A stretch of DNA of 64,000 nt, from assembly GCF_000218785.1 (NCBI RefSeq), contig NZ_AFPO01000012.1, positions 186,001 through 250,000 of the forward strand, given 5' to 3'. Both the position numbers and the translations under genes were made by a program. The DNA comes from Idiomarina sp. A28L (GTDB lineage: Bacteria > Pseudomonadota > Gammaproteobacteria > Enterobacterales > Alteromonadaceae). The notes under the pieces are model-generated. The model was given only the letters and a program-made list of their open reading frames with translations, ran no database searches and was not told where the DNA came from. Shown in pieces: positions 1 through 9,222 of this stretch (its first letter is position 1; the number at the start of each line of letters is the position of its first letter).

Positions 1-2
1 TC

Positions 3-104
3 TTTGAAAAGAATAAGCCAGCTACTTTTAAACACCCGCTTTACAGCCTAATGGGCGATTGGGTAATGCTAAAAGATGTGCTTACCGGCAGGCTTCCCTG
101 GTAA
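3..104 (+). CDS. 3' end of a probable glycosyltransferase (cut by window edge)
   Basis: The frame is open from the left edge and gives 33 residues before TAA, ending GDWVMLKDVLTGRLPW. This tail resembles the C-terminus of membrane-associated family 2 glycosyltransferases as I remember them, but nothing catalytic is inside the window, so the name is a weak inference. The gene is followed by a strong hairpin that would also end the convergent cold-shock transcript. Confidence 0.35.
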   Translation, partial: FEKNKPATFKHPLYSLMGDWVMLKDVLTGRLPW

Positions 105-130
105 TAAAAATAAATATTAATTTTAGGCAT

Positions 131-160
131 AAAAAAACGCGCCCGAAGGCGCGTTTTTTA
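131..160. terminator. Bidirectional rho-independent terminator
   Basis: CGCGCC (138-143) pairs with GGCGCG (148-153) around a CGAA tetraloop, flanked by a 7-base A run and a 6-base T run, so it can work on both strands. It separates the plus-strand gene ending at 104 from the minus-strand cold-shock gene ending at 174. Confidence 0.9.
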
Positions 161-173
161 TGAGCTATGTAAA

Positions 174-383
174 TTACACAGCTACGATATTTTCTGCTTG
201 AGGACCTTTAGGGCCCTGAGTAACAGTAAATTCTACAGTTTGACCTTCAGTCAAAGTTTTAAAACCGCTACTAACGATTGCACTAAAGTGAGCGAACACA
301 TCAGCGCCGCCTTGTTGTTCTAGAAAACCAAAACCTTTAGCTTCGTTAAACCATTTAACAGTACCAGTTACAGTATTAGACAT
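174..383 (-). CDS. csp: Cold-shock protein (CspA family)
   Basis: A 69-residue single cold-shock domain that binds single-stranded nucleic acid and acts as an RNA chaperone. The RNP1-type segment KGFGFLEQ and the RNP2-type segment DVFAHFSAI are both present, and the length matches the CspA family. The frame continues upstream to 455, but the ATG at 383 ([12 protein letters not shown]) is chosen because it matches the family N-terminus and has an AGGA Shine-Dalgarno. The A+T-rich stretch upstream could be the long structured leader typical of csp mRNAs. Which csp paralogue this is cannot be said. Confidence 0.93.
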   Translation of the reverse strand: MSNTVTGTVKWFNEAKGFGFLEQQGGADVFAHFSAIVSSGFKTLTEGQTVEFTVTQGPKGPQAENIVAV

Positions 384-618
384 AATTAACATCCTGAAAT
401 TTATAAAATAAAAGTGCCCTTTCGAGGCGATAATTCGGAGAGAAAATAAAAACAAAAATTAAATACTACAGGACGGAGGTAATTACGAATAATACGGCAA
501 CGCAGTGAAGATCTAAATAATATTTACTATCCAACGCCGGCTAGGTTACTCCTATCTGAGTGAGAGTCAACGTTTGTTTCGAAAAGAATTAAATATATGT
601 TTTCTTTTATTTTTTTTA
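384..618 (-). promoter_or_regulatory. Intergenic region: csp leader/promoter and end of frd operon
   Basis: 235 bases without a convincing gene. The part nearest csp is A+T-rich and probably holds its promoter and 5' leader. I see no strong hairpin terminator after frdD, only a T-rich run at about 599-618 on the plus strand. Short open frames here do not look coding. Confidence 0.4.
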
Positions 619-990
619 TTAGCGCAACAAATACCATGCAGCTAGGGTTGTAGCCGATAATGTAGCGGCTAAACCATAACAAATAATTATGCTTACAAGG
701 CCACCACCGAGCTTTACATCGTGTAAACCATGCCGAATTCTGTGCGCAGCATGAAATGCGGGCAGGCAAATAACCGCGCCCGTAAACATTAAGCCCCAAA
801 TACTCGCGTAGTAACCCCGCACTTGCTGATAACTAATATCGATAATACCAAGGGGTGCCATAATTCCGAATATCAGAACCACAGCGGGTATAAACACAGC
901 AAAACATACACCCCCGGCGCTGAATAAGCCCCACCATAGCGGTTCTAAATGCAGGCCTTGCCAGCGGCTGCCAGTTTTATTTGCATTCAT
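619..990 (-). CDS. frdD: Fumarate reductase membrane anchor subunit FrdD
   Basis: A 123-residue hydrophobic protein with three transmembrane helices, matching the FrdD anchor that with FrdC binds menaquinol and attaches the catalytic FrdAB dimer to the inner membrane. Identity rests on size, segments such as EPLWWGLFSAGG and position as last gene of frdABCD. The start ATG at 990 overlaps the frdC stop (ATGA), as expected for translational coupling; the longer in-frame extension upstream lies inside frdC and is rejected. Confidence 0.9.
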   Translation of the reverse strand: MNANKTGSRWQGLHLEPLWWGLFSAGGVCFAVFIPAVVLIFGIMAPLGIIDISYQQVRGYYASIWGLMFTGAVICLPAFHAAHRIRHGLHDVKLGGGLVSIIICYGLAATLSATTLAAWYLLR

Positions 991-1406
991 ACACCACCTC
1001 CCGGGCCTGCCACTATGCCGTGAGCAGCCCCCGAAAAAACGAACAACCATAAAAATACAGTGATTACCGCAACCACCGCGAGCCATTGGCCCACCACCAT
1101 TATCGCTGGGGGCACAAGCTTAGTACCCACGCGAATCGGCATTACCCGCGGAAATAATTTAAAAAAGGTAAAGGCATGATAAAGGGCGGCGATAAGCGCC
1201 ACTGTGTGTATCGCTACAACCCAAGGGTTAGCCATAAACCGCTGCCAGCTCGCAAACTGCTCAACGCTTTGCAATGCAAAAGCGCCAGCGCTAAGTGAGC
1301 ATAGTAAGAAGACCAATGGCAACACCGTGCCTTCGCGAAGCATATACAACATAAAAAACCGATGCTTAAGCCACCATGTGCGCGTTAATGTTGGTTTATA
1401 GCTCAT
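987..1406 (-). CDS. frdC: Fumarate reductase membrane anchor subunit FrdC
   Basis: A 139-residue membrane anchor with three predicted helices. The N-terminal part ([18 protein letters not shown]) is close to E. coli FrdC, whose conserved Arg-Glu region lies near the quinol site. It overlaps frdB by 11 bases and frdD by 4, so all four subunits are tightly coupled. Two separate anchors indicate the four-subunit quinol:fumarate reductase type rather than a two-subunit soluble enzyme. Confidence 0.93.
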   Translation of the reverse strand: MSYKPTLTRTWWLKHRFFMLYMLREGTVLPLVFLLCSLSAGAFALQSVEQFASWQRFMANPWVVAIHTVALIAALYHAFTFFKLFPRVMPIRVGTKLVPPAIMVVGQWLAVVAVITVFLWLFVFSGAAHGIVAGPGGGV

Positions 1407-2220
1407 GCGCGGTGCTCCCCTTAAACATCTGAATCAACATACTTTTCGCCGATTCAACTTTACCTTGGTTCACGGCGGCCGCTGGATCTACCTGCTTAGG
1501 GCATACATCAGAGCAAAAGCCCACAAAGGTACAGCTCCACACGCCATTGTGGCTATTCAGCATGGGCATACGCACCGCTTTTCCGGTATCGCGGCTATCA
1601 AGGTTGTAGCGCTGTGCTAATGCAATGGCTGCTGGCCCAAGAAACTCTGGGTTTAAACAGAACTGCGGGCAAGCCGAATAGCACAAACCACAGTTAATGC
1701 AGTTCGCGAACTGCTTATACTTTGCAAGTTGCGCTGGAGTTTGCAGGCTCGGTTGTAACTGCTTTTGTGTGCTCGTTTCCGCAATTAAATACGGCTTTAC
1801 CGCTTCTAAGTGGATTAAAAATTCATCCATATTCACGATTAAATCGCGCTCTACCGTAAAGTGCGCCAGTGGCTCTACCGTTAAACTTGCAGTGATGCTG
1901 GTATTGGTAGCGGTATTTTTTTGCGCTGGGGAGGTGCGCACCGAGTAATTGCGCAAGAACTCTTTACAGCCAAGCTTCGGAATTCCATTCAACATAAACC
2001 CACACGAGCCACAAATGGCCATGCGGCAACTCCACCGAAAACTAAGGCTAGGATCTAACTCTTCTTTAATAAAATTTAGGGCATCGAGCACCGAGGTGCT
2101 CTCATCGAAGGGCACGGTGAATTCCTGCCAGAAAGGTTCTGATTGCGTCTTTTGCTGTTCTTCAGGAAGATAGCGCTTTACCCGCACTAGCGCCTGTTGC
2201 ATTCCTTTATTCGCCGCCAT
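1396..2220 (-). CDS. frdB: Fumarate reductase iron-sulfur subunit FrdB
   Basis: A 274-residue electron-transfer subunit. The N-terminal plant-ferredoxin-like domain carries the [2Fe-2S] ligands ([15 protein letters not shown], then a later Cys), and the C-terminal domain carries [12 protein letters not shown] and CSDVCP for the 4Fe-4S and 3Fe-4S clusters. It passes electrons from quinol at FrdCD to the flavin of FrdA. The ATG at 2220 is chosen because GAAGGAAG lies 6-7 bases upstream; it overlaps the frdA end by 14 bases. The longer frame to 2322 lies inside frdA. Confidence 0.95.
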   Translation of the reverse strand: MAANKGMQQALVRVKRYLPEEQQKTQSEPFWQEFTVPFDESTSVLDALNFIKEELDPSLSFRWSCRMAICGSCGFMLNGIPKLGCKEFLRNYSVRTSPAQKNTATNTSITASLTVEPLAHFTVERDLIVNMDEFLIHLEAVKPYLIAETSTQKQLQPSLQTPAQLAKYKQFANCINCGLCYSACPQFCLNPEFLGPAAIALAQRYNLDSRDTGKAVRMPMLNSHNGVWSCTFVGFCSDVCPKQVDPAAAVNQGKVESAKSMLIQMFKGSTAHEL

Positions 2221-4102
2221 CAGAGCTTCCTTCTTTCTTCCCGCGTTGTTTTTGCTCGAACTCTGTTGGCTCACGCTGCACTTCAGCGGCTGCGCCCGCG
2301 TGCGCTGAGCCCGCCGAACCATACAAGCGTTCGCCCGGAGCCGAAATATGCGTATCTACCGCTTGCCACTTGAGCTTTGCTGCCTTTCCTGGAACATAAA
2401 ACACTTGGCTGTGGCGCAAGAACTCCGCATCGTTACGCTCGGTGCAATCGGCATCTAAACGTTGATGCGCACCTCGCGATTCACGCCGCTCCAGTGCCGC
2501 TAAACAAATTGCCTCAGCCACATCTAAACTGAATTCAAGTTCTAAACAATGCAGTAAATCAGTGTTGTAAGCTTTGCTGTTATCGCCCACTCGAACGTGC
2601 TGAAATTCCGCTTGTAAACGCCGCACAGAATCGAGCGCCTGCTGCAAACCTTGCTCATCACGATAAATACCACAACCGGTTTCCATGGTAGCCACTAGCT
2701 CCCGTTTGATGGGCACCCACGAGCGCGCTTCTTGGCTGGTATCGGTAAGCTTGTGCAACTTAGTTTGCCATTTCTTATGCAGCTTTTGGCTCTCTTGCTC
2801 TAGGCCCGTAACCTTCACACCCTTTTGCAGCGCACGCGCCGCCGCCTGTTCGCCCGCCAACCGGCCAAATACCAGCAACTCAGTAAGTGAATTCGAGCCT
2901 AAGCGGTTAGCGCCATGCAAACCTACCGAAGCGCATTCGCCAGCCGCAAACAAACCTTTCAATGTGGTTTCGCAATGGGCATCGGTTTCAATACCGCCCA
3001 TGGTGTAATGCACCGCAGGCCGAATCGGAATTAATTCGTGAACAGGATCAACATCTACATACGCTTTTGCCAATTCACAAATAAACGGCAACCGCTCGTA
3101 CAAATAGGCTTTTCCTAAATGGCGCAAATCCAGATACACCACATCGGAACCATGATGCTTTCCGGTTCGCCCAGCTTTTTGCTCATGCCAAAAAGCCTGC
3201 GAAAGCTTATCGCGCGGGCCTAGTTCCATATATTTATTTTCAGGTTTACCCAACGGCGTTTCCGGCCCAAGGCCGTAATCTTGCAAGTAGCGATAGCCAT
3301 CTTTGTTCACCAACAAACCACCTTCACCACGGCAAGCTTCGGTAATCAAAATGCCACTGCCGGGCAAACCTGTTGGGTGATATTGCACAAATTCCATATC
3401 CCGCAGCGGCACACCATGGCGATAAGCAATGGCCATACCATCACCCGTAACAATGCCGCCATTAGTATTGAAACGGAATACGCGGCCAGCTCCGCCGGTT
3501 GCCATAATCACCGCGTTTGCATACAGCATGTGTAGTTCGCCAGTGCTAATTTCCAGCGCCAGCACGCCTTGCACTTGCTGCTGAACACTCACCAGTAAAT
3601 CAAGTACAAAATATTCATCGAAACGCTGAATAGAAGGGTATTTTAACGAGGTTTGGAACAAAGTGTGCAGCATGTGAAAACCGGTTTTATCGGCCGCAAA
3701 CCATGTACGTTCGGTTTTCATGCCGCCAAAACGGCGCACCTGCACATCACCATTTGGCTTACGCGACCACGGGCAACCCCAGTGTTCCATTTGCACTAAT
3801 TCTTGATAGGCATGGCGCACAAAGTAATCCACCACACCTTGCTCAGCTAACCAATCACCACCTGCCACCGTATCATCGAAATGCGCTTCCACGGTATCAT
3901 CGGGCCGCGTAACCGCAGCGGCCCCGCCCTCGGCTGCCACCGTATGCGAGCGCATCGGGTAAACTTTCGAAAGCATCGCAATGTTGAGTGGTTTGGCTTT
4001 ATTACTACCCGCCTTTGCACCCGCTTCTGCTGCAGCAATTGCCGCCCGCAAGCCAGCTCCACCGCCACCCACAACAATAATATCAAACTCGTGCTGTTGC
4101 AT
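2207..4102 (-). CDS. frdA: Fumarate reductase flavoprotein subunit FrdA
   Basis: The 631-residue catalytic subunit, which reduces fumarate to succinate in anaerobic respiration. Visible features are the FAD-binding VVGGGGAGL near the N-terminus, SHTVAAEGG with the histidine that carries covalent FAD, the substrate-site CRGEGG arginine, and [10 protein letters not shown]. It aligns along nearly its whole length with E. coli FrdA (602 aa) but has a longer C-terminal tail rich in Ala, Glu and Lys. Succinate dehydrogenase is the alternative, but the two-anchor gene order frdABCD and the upstream FNR site favour fumarate reductase. AAGGAG precedes the ATG by 5 bases. Confidence 0.96.
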   Translation of the reverse strand: MQQHEFDIIVVGGGGAGLRAAIAAAEAGAKAGSNKAKPLNIAMLSKVYPMRSHTVAAEGGAAAVTRPDDTVEAHFDDTVAGGDWLAEQGVVDYFVRHAYQELVQMEHWGCPWSRKPNGDVQVRRFGGMKTERTWFAADKTGFHMLHTLFQTSLKYPSIQRFDEYFVLDLLVSVQQQVQGVLALEISTGELHMLYANAVIMATGGAGRVFRFNTNGGIVTGDGMAIAYRHGVPLRDMEFVQYHPTGLPGSGILITEACRGEGGLLVNKDGYRYLQDYGLGPETPLGKPENKYMELGPRDKLSQAFWHEQKAGRTGKHHGSDVVYLDLRHLGKAYLYERLPFICELAKAYVDVDPVHELIPIRPAVHYTMGGIETDAHCETTLKGLFAAGECASVGLHGANRLGSNSLTELLVFGRLAGEQAAARALQKGVKVTGLEQESQKLHKKWQTKLHKLTDTSQEARSWVPIKRELVATMETGCGIYRDEQGLQQALDSVRRLQAEFQHVRVGDNSKAYNTDLLHCLELEFSLDVAEAICLAALERRESRGAHQRLDADCTERNDAEFLRHSQVFYVPGKAAKLKWQAVDTHISAPGERLYGSAGSAHAGAAAEVQREPTEFEQKQRGKKEGSSDGGE

Positions 4103-4219
4103 TACTGCTCCTTGTGTTGCGTGGCTTTTATTATGGGGAAATTAATTTTTCTGTTCTTGCGCCAGCGCAATTACCGCATGGCCATCACTAAACACTAGCT
4201 CAAGTACATAGTTATGCAC

Positions 4220-4233
4220 ATGATCAACATCAA
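4220..4233 (-). promoter_or_regulatory. FNR-type binding site upstream of frdABCD
   Basis: Read towards frdA, TTGAT-GTTG-ATCAT matches the FNR/ANR consensus TTGAT-N4-ATCAA at 9 of 10 defined positions. Its centre is about 124 bases upstream of the frdA start, leaving room for a promoter with the activator near -41 and a leader of roughly 80 bases. I see only a poor -10 candidate (TTTAGT, 4187-4192). Anaerobic activation of frd by FNR is established in enterics; here it is inferred. Confidence 0.75.
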
Positions 4234-4347
4234 TAATTCTCATAATTTGCGGCTATCACAGAAAAAACTACCCACTCCTATTTCACAGGAATGTCATACG
4301 AATAGGTAAAAATTGCGCCATGTTCTATTAACTCAGCTGCGCTTTAT

Positions 4348-6075
4348 ATGTTAGAAAACGCCATAAATGCAGGTTTATTGTTCTCTGTGTATCAACCCAT
4401 CGTTGATACCTATCGCGGTGCTATTATTGGCAATGAAAGCCTGATACGCGGGCCTGAGGGTAGTGCGTTAGCGCTGCCCGCCGAAATTTTCTCGGAAGCA
4501 GATAAACTTGGAGCACGCAGAGATTTAGAATGTTATTGCGTGCGAAGTGCGGTGAACTCCTACCAAAAATCTGAGTTTGCGGGCCTCTTGTTCATCAACA
4601 TCAACCCAAACTTCCTCTGCTCAGAAAATGTATTCCTGGAATTAACCGCGCTGCAAAAAAACTCTTCAACCGCTATCGTTTTAGAGCTATCGGAGCAGCA
4701 CCCGGTAGAAAATATATTGCAACTGAAGAAAGCTACGAATCGCTTACGTAATCTAGGATTCCGGTTTGCCATCGACGATCTCGGCGCTGGGCATTCAAGC
4801 ATGATGCTTTGGGCCGAAATACGCCCTGAATTTATAAAAATCGACCGCTATTTCATTAGCGAGATACACAAAAATCCTTATAAGCGAGAGTTCGTTCAAC
4901 ATATTGTAACCCTGGCTAAAAATTTGCATGCCACGGTAATTGCCGAAGGCATTGAAACTATTCAAGAGCTTCGGCAATTACAAAAAATAGGTATTTTTGC
5001 CATGCAAGGCTTCCTGATTGGGAGGCCAGCGCTAGAGCCACTCAATAGTGAATTACTTGAAGCGCTACTCGCCGAAGAAAATCATCTTGATCGCTATAAC
5101 TCTCTACATGCGTTGGTAGAAGATACAACTGTTGTAACAAGCTCTCGAAGAATTTCCGATATCTTAGATTACTTTCAACAAAACAATCGCTTAGTGGCTA
5201 TTCCGGTTGTGGATAATGAGCAAATCACAGGCATTATCCGGCGCGGGCAATTCATGGAGTTAATGTCCAGTAACTTCGGTAGGGCTTTATATGCGAATAA
5301 GCCGGTATCTCTTGTTATGCAAACTAACGGGTTAATCATCGACATTAATGCACCGCTAGAGCAAGCAAGCGCATTGCTCACTGAGCACGAAGATACGCTC
5401 GATCAACACGTGCTACTTATTCAGAAAAACGGTAAATACTGTGGGGTGATTGCCGTTCCTAGCCTTCTGCGCCGCATTACCGAATTCCGCATTCAAAATG
5501 CGCGTTATGCAAACCCACTTACCTTGCTGCCTGGCAATGTGCCGATCAACCAGCAGATTGATTTACACATCACGAATCAACAAGCATTTTTTGTACTCTA
5601 CTTCGATTTGAATAACTTTAAGCCCTACAACGATATTTATGGCTATCATCAGGGTGATACCGTTATTCAATGGTTCGCACAAATGCTGCACGAAACGTTC
5701 ACCGAGCAAAATTACTTCGTGGGCCATGTTGGCGGCGACGATTTTATAGTGATTTGCGATAAAAACTTCAACAAGCAGCTTCTTGATGTACTAAAAGCGA
5801 AGTTTTTAGAGGAGATTCAGGGCTTTTACCGACAAGAACACCCAGAAACAAATACGATTTTAGCCCGAGCAAGAAATGGCCGGTTTCAAAACTTCCCCAT
5901 TCTCGATTACAGCGTAGGCATTGTGGAAGTTGGCCCCAACTCAATATTCTCTCATCAAGAAGTATCCTCCTTGGCGGCTGATTTGAAACGCAAAGCGAAA
6001 GCAAACCCCAAGGGTATCGCGCAATGCAAAACCACCAGCGCCTATACACCCACCGTTCGAAAGGCAATGAATTAG
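4348..6075 (+). CDS. EAL-CBS-GGDEF cyclic-di-GMP signalling protein
   Basis: A 575-residue cytosolic protein without membrane segments. The N-terminal EAL domain (about 1-235) reads ESL in place of EAL but keeps the catalytic glutamate, IDDLGAG, the IKID lysine and AEGIET, so phosphodiesterase activity is plausible. A CBS pair (about 240-370) follows, then a GGDEF domain with GGDDF near residue 468, which can still be a functional variant. No RxxD product-inhibition site precedes GGDDF. The CBS pair suggests that a nucleotide ligand gates one activity. There is no clear Shine-Dalgarno before the ATG, so the start is less certain. It stands alone. Confidence 0.88.
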   Translation: MLENAINAGLLFSVYQPIVDTYRGAIIGNESLIRGPEGSALALPAEIFSEADKLGARRDLECYCVRSAVNSYQKSEFAGLLFININPNFLCSENVFLELTALQKNSSTAIVLELSEQHPVENILQLKKATNRLRNLGFRFAIDDLGAGHSSMMLWAEIRPEFIKIDRYFISEIHKNPYKREFVQHIVTLAKNLHATVIAEGIETIQELRQLQKIGIFAMQGFLIGRPALEPLNSELLEALLAEENHLDRYNSLHALVEDTTVVTSSRRISDILDYFQQNNRLVAIPVVDNEQITGIIRRGQFMELMSSNFGRALYANKPVSLVMQTNGLIIDINAPLEQASALLTEHEDTLDQHVLLIQKNGKYCGVIAVPSLLRRITEFRIQNARYANPLTLLPGNVPINQQIDLHITNQQAFFVLYFDLNNFKPYNDIYGYHQGDTVIQWFAQMLHETFTEQNYFVGHVGGDDFIVICDKNFNKQLLDVLKAKFLEEIQGFYRQEHPETNTILARARNGRFQNFPILDYSVGIVEVGPNSIFSHQEVSSLAADLKRKAKANPKGIAQCKTTSAYTPTVRKAMN

Positions 6076-6124
6076 CCGTACCTCAAAGCTCCCGCAAACA
6101 CAGCCGGGGTTTACTTTCGCTTGC

Positions 6125-6182
6125 TATTTTATGTTTATCGTAAAATAATACTTGCATATCATAAAATGCTGATCTATTTTAT
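6125..6182. promoter_or_regulatory. Two A+T-rich inverted repeats upstream of the membrane-protein operon
   Basis: TATTTTA (6125-6131) with TAAAATA (6141-6147), and ATAAAAT (6161-6167) with ATTTTAT (6176-6182). The two dyads are centred about 35 bases apart and lie 90-150 bases before the first gene of an operon that ends in a small HTH regulator. They could be operators for that regulator, or simply promoter-proximal A+T-rich sequence. Confidence 0.4.
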
Positions 6183-6271
6183 AAACAACGGTGCAATACA
6201 TACAAACCTATTTATCAACACAGCCGCGATGTAGCCAAAACACAGAGGCTCGGCATTTTCGGAGAATAACT

Positions 6272-6877
6272 ATGCACACAAATGCGTTTAAATCTGCCGG
6301 CATTGCAGCGATCGCGTTGGCAATTCTGTTTCCGGTTTACTGGCTCTACGCATTCGGCACTCTTAGCGCGGAATCATTTGAAGTTGCATTTCAAGAAGAT
6401 CTAACCAGCCTAAATGGGTGGGATGCCTTATTTGTGGTTATCGGAGTTCTTGAAATTGCCGTGTATGTGGTGCTCGCGCTATTTTGTCGAAATCAACTTA
6501 ATGGCAGCTTACCCGCCGCGCTACTCATTATTATGGCCGTGGTTGTAGGCCTATTTCACGCCACTGTTCTAGTTGATATAACCTTAGCGCTTGGCTTGGC
6601 AACGCTTAGCGATACGTTAATAAACGTTACGGTTATATTTAGCCTTATTTGTTTGTTTCTGTATGCGGTTGTTGCCTTCATTTTCGCCATCAGCATGCTC
6701 ATCCGCTTCGCCCAACTTTCAATGCCACTCAAAGTGTTCTCCGTGGGCCTACTCATAGCCTGCGTGTTCCAATTCACTGTAGTGCTGGGCATTGTGAATA
6801 TCTTTTTATTCCCCGTGCTATTAATTGTGCTCGCGATTCAGTTTTTCCGCGGTGACCACGAAGTAGAAGTTGTGTGA
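6272..6877 (+). CDS. Small polytopic membrane protein, copy A of three
   Basis: A 201-residue protein of about six hydrophobic helices with almost no soluble part. The first helix reads LAILFPVYWLYAFG, nearly repeated in the next gene as LAILIPVYWLSQFG, and the chain ends EVEVV, comparable to PVDLV and HIDIV in the next two genes. This points to tandem duplication. The ATG at 6272 has GGAG 8 bases upstream; a longer frame from 6191 has no such site. Function unknown. An HTH gene of the YozG type at the end of the operon recalls DUF2975 membrane proteins found beside such regulators, but I cannot confirm that family. Confidence 0.75.
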   Translation: MHTNAFKSAGIAAIALAILFPVYWLYAFGTLSAESFEVAFQEDLTSLNGWDALFVVIGVLEIAVYVVLALFCRNQLNGSLPAALLIIMAVVVGLFHATVLVDITLALGLATLSDTLINVTVIFSLICLFLYAVVAFIFAISMLIRFAQLSMPLKVFSVGLLIACVFQFTVVLGIVNIFLFPVLLIVLAIQFFRGDHEVEVV

Positions 6878-6900
6878 AGCAACCATTAAAAGGATTTCAA

Positions 6901-7482
6901 ATGCCCTATTACAATGCAAAATTCGCCACCGGTATAGCACTATTGCTCGCCATATTAATACCCGTTTATTGGCTTTCACAATTCGGTGTGTTCTTTGAAA
7001 AGCTATTGTGGCCAAGCGACGAAAATGCCTTTTACTGGCGTCATATCTTCACCGTGTTCATGCACGTTTTAGTGATCGTTACCTTACTAAACGTGCGAGC
7101 ATCATTAGCCCATGCAGAAGCAACCCTGTTAAAGCGGATTATCGTCGGGTTTGCCCTTGTCATTGCAGTGTTCTCCGTAATATGGGCGCTGTTTGGAAAA
7201 GTAGAAGCTGCTGGTCCCGATTCACCCTTAATTATTTTAGGAAGCCTTCTGGTATTACTGCTAATCAGTGGGCTCGTAACATTTTGCACTGCAATACAAT
7301 TTCACCAGCCGAAGCTACCCGCGAGCCTTCGTATGGCTAGCCTATTTATAGCCCTATCAATTTTGCTGCCAGCGATTACCCTAGCGGTATTGTTACCGGT
7401 AACCCCTATCATGCTCACTATCGGTTGTGGGTTTATCGCTGTGTACTTTTACAAATCAACTCAACCTGTTGATCTGGTGTAA
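6901..7482 (+). CDS. Small polytopic membrane protein, copy B of three
   Basis: A 193-residue membrane protein with five or six helices, a diverged paralogue of the preceding one: same first-helix pattern (ILIPVYWLSQFG) and same style of C-terminus (QPVDLV). The ATG at 6901 is preferred because AAGGA lies 8-9 bases upstream; a GTG at 6874 overlapping the previous stop is also possible. Only 23 bases separate it from copy A, so the genes are co-transcribed. Function unknown. Confidence 0.75.
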   Translation: MPYYNAKFATGIALLLAILIPVYWLSQFGVFFEKLLWPSDENAFYWRHIFTVFMHVLVIVTLLNVRASLAHAEATLLKRIIVGFALVIAVFSVIWALFGKVEAAGPDSPLIILGSLLVLLLISGLVTFCTAIQFHQPKLPASLRMASLFIALSILLPAITLAVLLPVTPIMLTIGCGFIAVYFYKSTQPVDLV

Positions 7483-7494
7483 CCGGAGGCTGTT

Positions 7495-8079
7495 ATGAAC
7501 AACTCACGCAAGCTAACGGCCAGCCTAGCAATTATTGCCGCGCTGTTATTGCTACTGATTATGAATTGGATGGCCACCGCTTTCACCAGTGAGCCGAGTA
7601 TTATTGAGGCGCCCACTTTTGTTCGCGTAATTGTGATTGGTTTATTCCAAGCTATCGGCCTGTATTTACTAATGGCATTGCAGCATGAATTCAAAACACT
7701 TTTAGTAAGCAAGGTAGCACTACTTTTGCTTAATCTGCTTCTAGTGCTGTTAGCACTAATTATGCTTTCCGAGTGTGTTTGGTTTCTTTTCGGAGGCTCT
7801 GCATCTTCAAACATTTTTGCTAGTAGCTACCACACACTCGCTATTTTATTTATGAGCGCCGTAGTGGTTTTAATGATCGTAATGTGTGCATTTGGCATAA
7901 CGCTAGCAATTAACCGCTCATTGAACTCACGGTTATTACGAGGAACTGGTATATGTTTGGCCGCCGGTTCATTACTTGCACTTGTTAGCATTGCCCTTAG
8001 CACTGTTGCTTTCTTCGTTGGCCTAACATTACTTGCCATTCACTTTTGGCAACCCACTCGCCACATCGATATTGTGTAA
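7495..8079 (+). CDS. Small polytopic membrane protein, copy C of three
   Basis: A 194-residue membrane protein, the most diverged of the three, with five or six helices and the C-terminal end RHIDIV. GGAGG lies 6 bases before the ATG and only 12 bases separate it from copy B. The repeated hydrophobic-acidic-hydrophobic C-terminus in all three proteins hints at a shared partner or a common membrane topology. No enzymatic motif seen. Confidence 0.72.
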   Translation: MNNSRKLTASLAIIAALLLLLIMNWMATAFTSEPSIIEAPTFVRVIVIGLFQAIGLYLLMALQHEFKTLLVSKVALLLLNLLLVLLALIMLSECVWFLFGGSASSNIFASSYHTLAILFMSAVVVLMIVMCAFGITLAINRSLNSRLLRGTGICLAAGSLLALVSIALSTVAFFVGLTLLAIHFWQPTRHIDIV

Positions 8080-8088
8080 GAGGCCGTC

Positions 8089-8298
8089 ATGAACATTAGA
8101 ATTAACTTAGATGTGGAGCTTGCCAAAAACAAAATGCCGTTAACCGAGCTTTCCGAGCGGGTGGGTGTTTCGCTTACCAATTTATCGCTATTAAAAACCG
8201 GCAAAGTAAAAGCCATTCGCTTCAGCACCCTCGAAGCTATTTGCGAAGCGTTAAATTGCCAACCTGGGGATATTTTAGAGTATGTGCCACCGAAGTGA
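8089..8298 (+). CDS. Small Cro/C1-type HTH regulator (YozG-like)
   Basis: A 69-residue protein that is essentially one helix-turn-helix: LTELSERVGVSLTNLSLLKTGKVKAIRFSTL followed by LEAICEALNCQPGDILEY, the pattern of the small YozG/HTH_26 group. It starts 9 bases after copy C with a GAGG site, so it belongs to the same operon and may autoregulate it, perhaps through the dyads at 6125-6182. Such regulators commonly sit beside membrane proteins in bacteria; the ligand is unknown. Confidence 0.85.
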   Translation: MNIRINLDVELAKNKMPLTELSERVGVSLTNLSLLKTGKVKAIRFSTLEAICEALNCQPGDILEYVPPK

Positions 8299-8322
8299 TT
8301 CGGTGGCTGCACCGAGCGCAGA

Positions 8323-9222
8323 TTAAAGCTCCCAGCGGCTCTCGCCAATACTATTGCCTAACAACAGATCACGTAAAACATTACATTCTTCACGTATGGC
8401 TTGGCCCACAAAAGGGTAAAAGTCATTATTATGTAGCGTTCGAGAAGCTACAGATGGAGGAACAAAACGCCCCATCTCCTGCATAAAATCTACTTTTACT
8501 TCATCCGAGTGAATCAAATCTTGAGCATGTCTATCTATATTCTGTAGAAATTGTTCTAGGGATTTAGAACGCATCATTAGCTTTTTAGAAACATAATCAG
8601 CATTTTGCTTCACGCCTTTTTGTTTCAACCAAATAATATCCCACACATCACGAGGCTTTATACGCCGCTCTCGAAAAGCAAAAGCCACCATTTTATCAGC
8701 TAAAATTTCCTCTAGGCTTTGAACTGGTATGGGCAAACCTGCAATTGGCGATTCAATCTCATAGTGATTCATAACCGGCCTCTTCACCACATGCACTGAA
8801 TCATAGGCACACACATCAACGTGCATTTTTTGCGAAGGCCTATCGGGCCTGCCAGGGTGTGTTTCCAAAGTAACCTTCCATGTTGATGTATCGCTATGCA
8901 GAGTATCGGGTTCCGGCTCACGAGCAGTAACACGCAAGCCGTATTTTGCAGCAATACTTTTTTGCAATTCCATGGCTAGCCCACTGAAATCACTCGGCTT
9001 AAAGTGGCAGCCACCAGTAAAATCGAGGTCCTCTGAGAGCCGGCTTGAATTATAACAAAGCCGTAATGCCGTACCGCCAATAAACGTTAATTTTTGAAGA
9101 AACCCATGGCTATGCAGTACATCGAGTACATCAAGATGCAAAATTTCTTTTTCGAGAACATTTTCCATACCTGCAAAATCAGGCTGCTTACGAATAACCT
9201 CAGCCACAACTTTATTTAGCAT
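8323..9222 (-). CDS. abiEii: AbiEii-type nucleotidyltransferase toxin (copy 1)
   Basis: A 299-residue member of the AbiEii/MenT-like nucleotidyltransferase toxins. GG at residues 49-50 (FIGGTALRLCY) and DLD at 65-67 (SEDLDF) form the nucleotide- and metal-binding site; RERRIKPRDVWDI is the later conserved basic/acidic motif. These toxins form type IV toxin-antitoxin or phage-abortive systems with an AbiEi partner. The start overlaps the antitoxin gene by 11 bases and has GAGGAA upstream. It is closer to copy 3 (47769-48656) than to copy 2. Confidence 0.9.
   Translation of the reverse strand: MLNKVVAEVIRKQPDFAGMENVLEKEILHLDVLDVLHSHGFLQKLTFIGGTALRLCYNSSRLSEDLDFTGGCHFKPSDFSGLAMELQKSIAAKYGLRVTAREPEPDTLHSDTSTWKVTLETHPGRPDRPSQKMHVDVCAYDSVHVVKRPVMNHYEIESPIAGLPIPVQSLEEILADKMVAFAFRERRIKPRDVWDIIWLKQKGVKQNADYVSKKLMMRSKSLEQFLQNIDRHAQDLIHSDEVKVDFMQEMGRFVPPSVASRTLHNNDFYPFVGQAIREECNVLRDLLLGNSIGESRWEL

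Noticed and set aside
527-799. Minus-strand frame across the csp-frdD gap
   Set aside because: It overlaps frdD in another frame and lacks any start signal or similarity.
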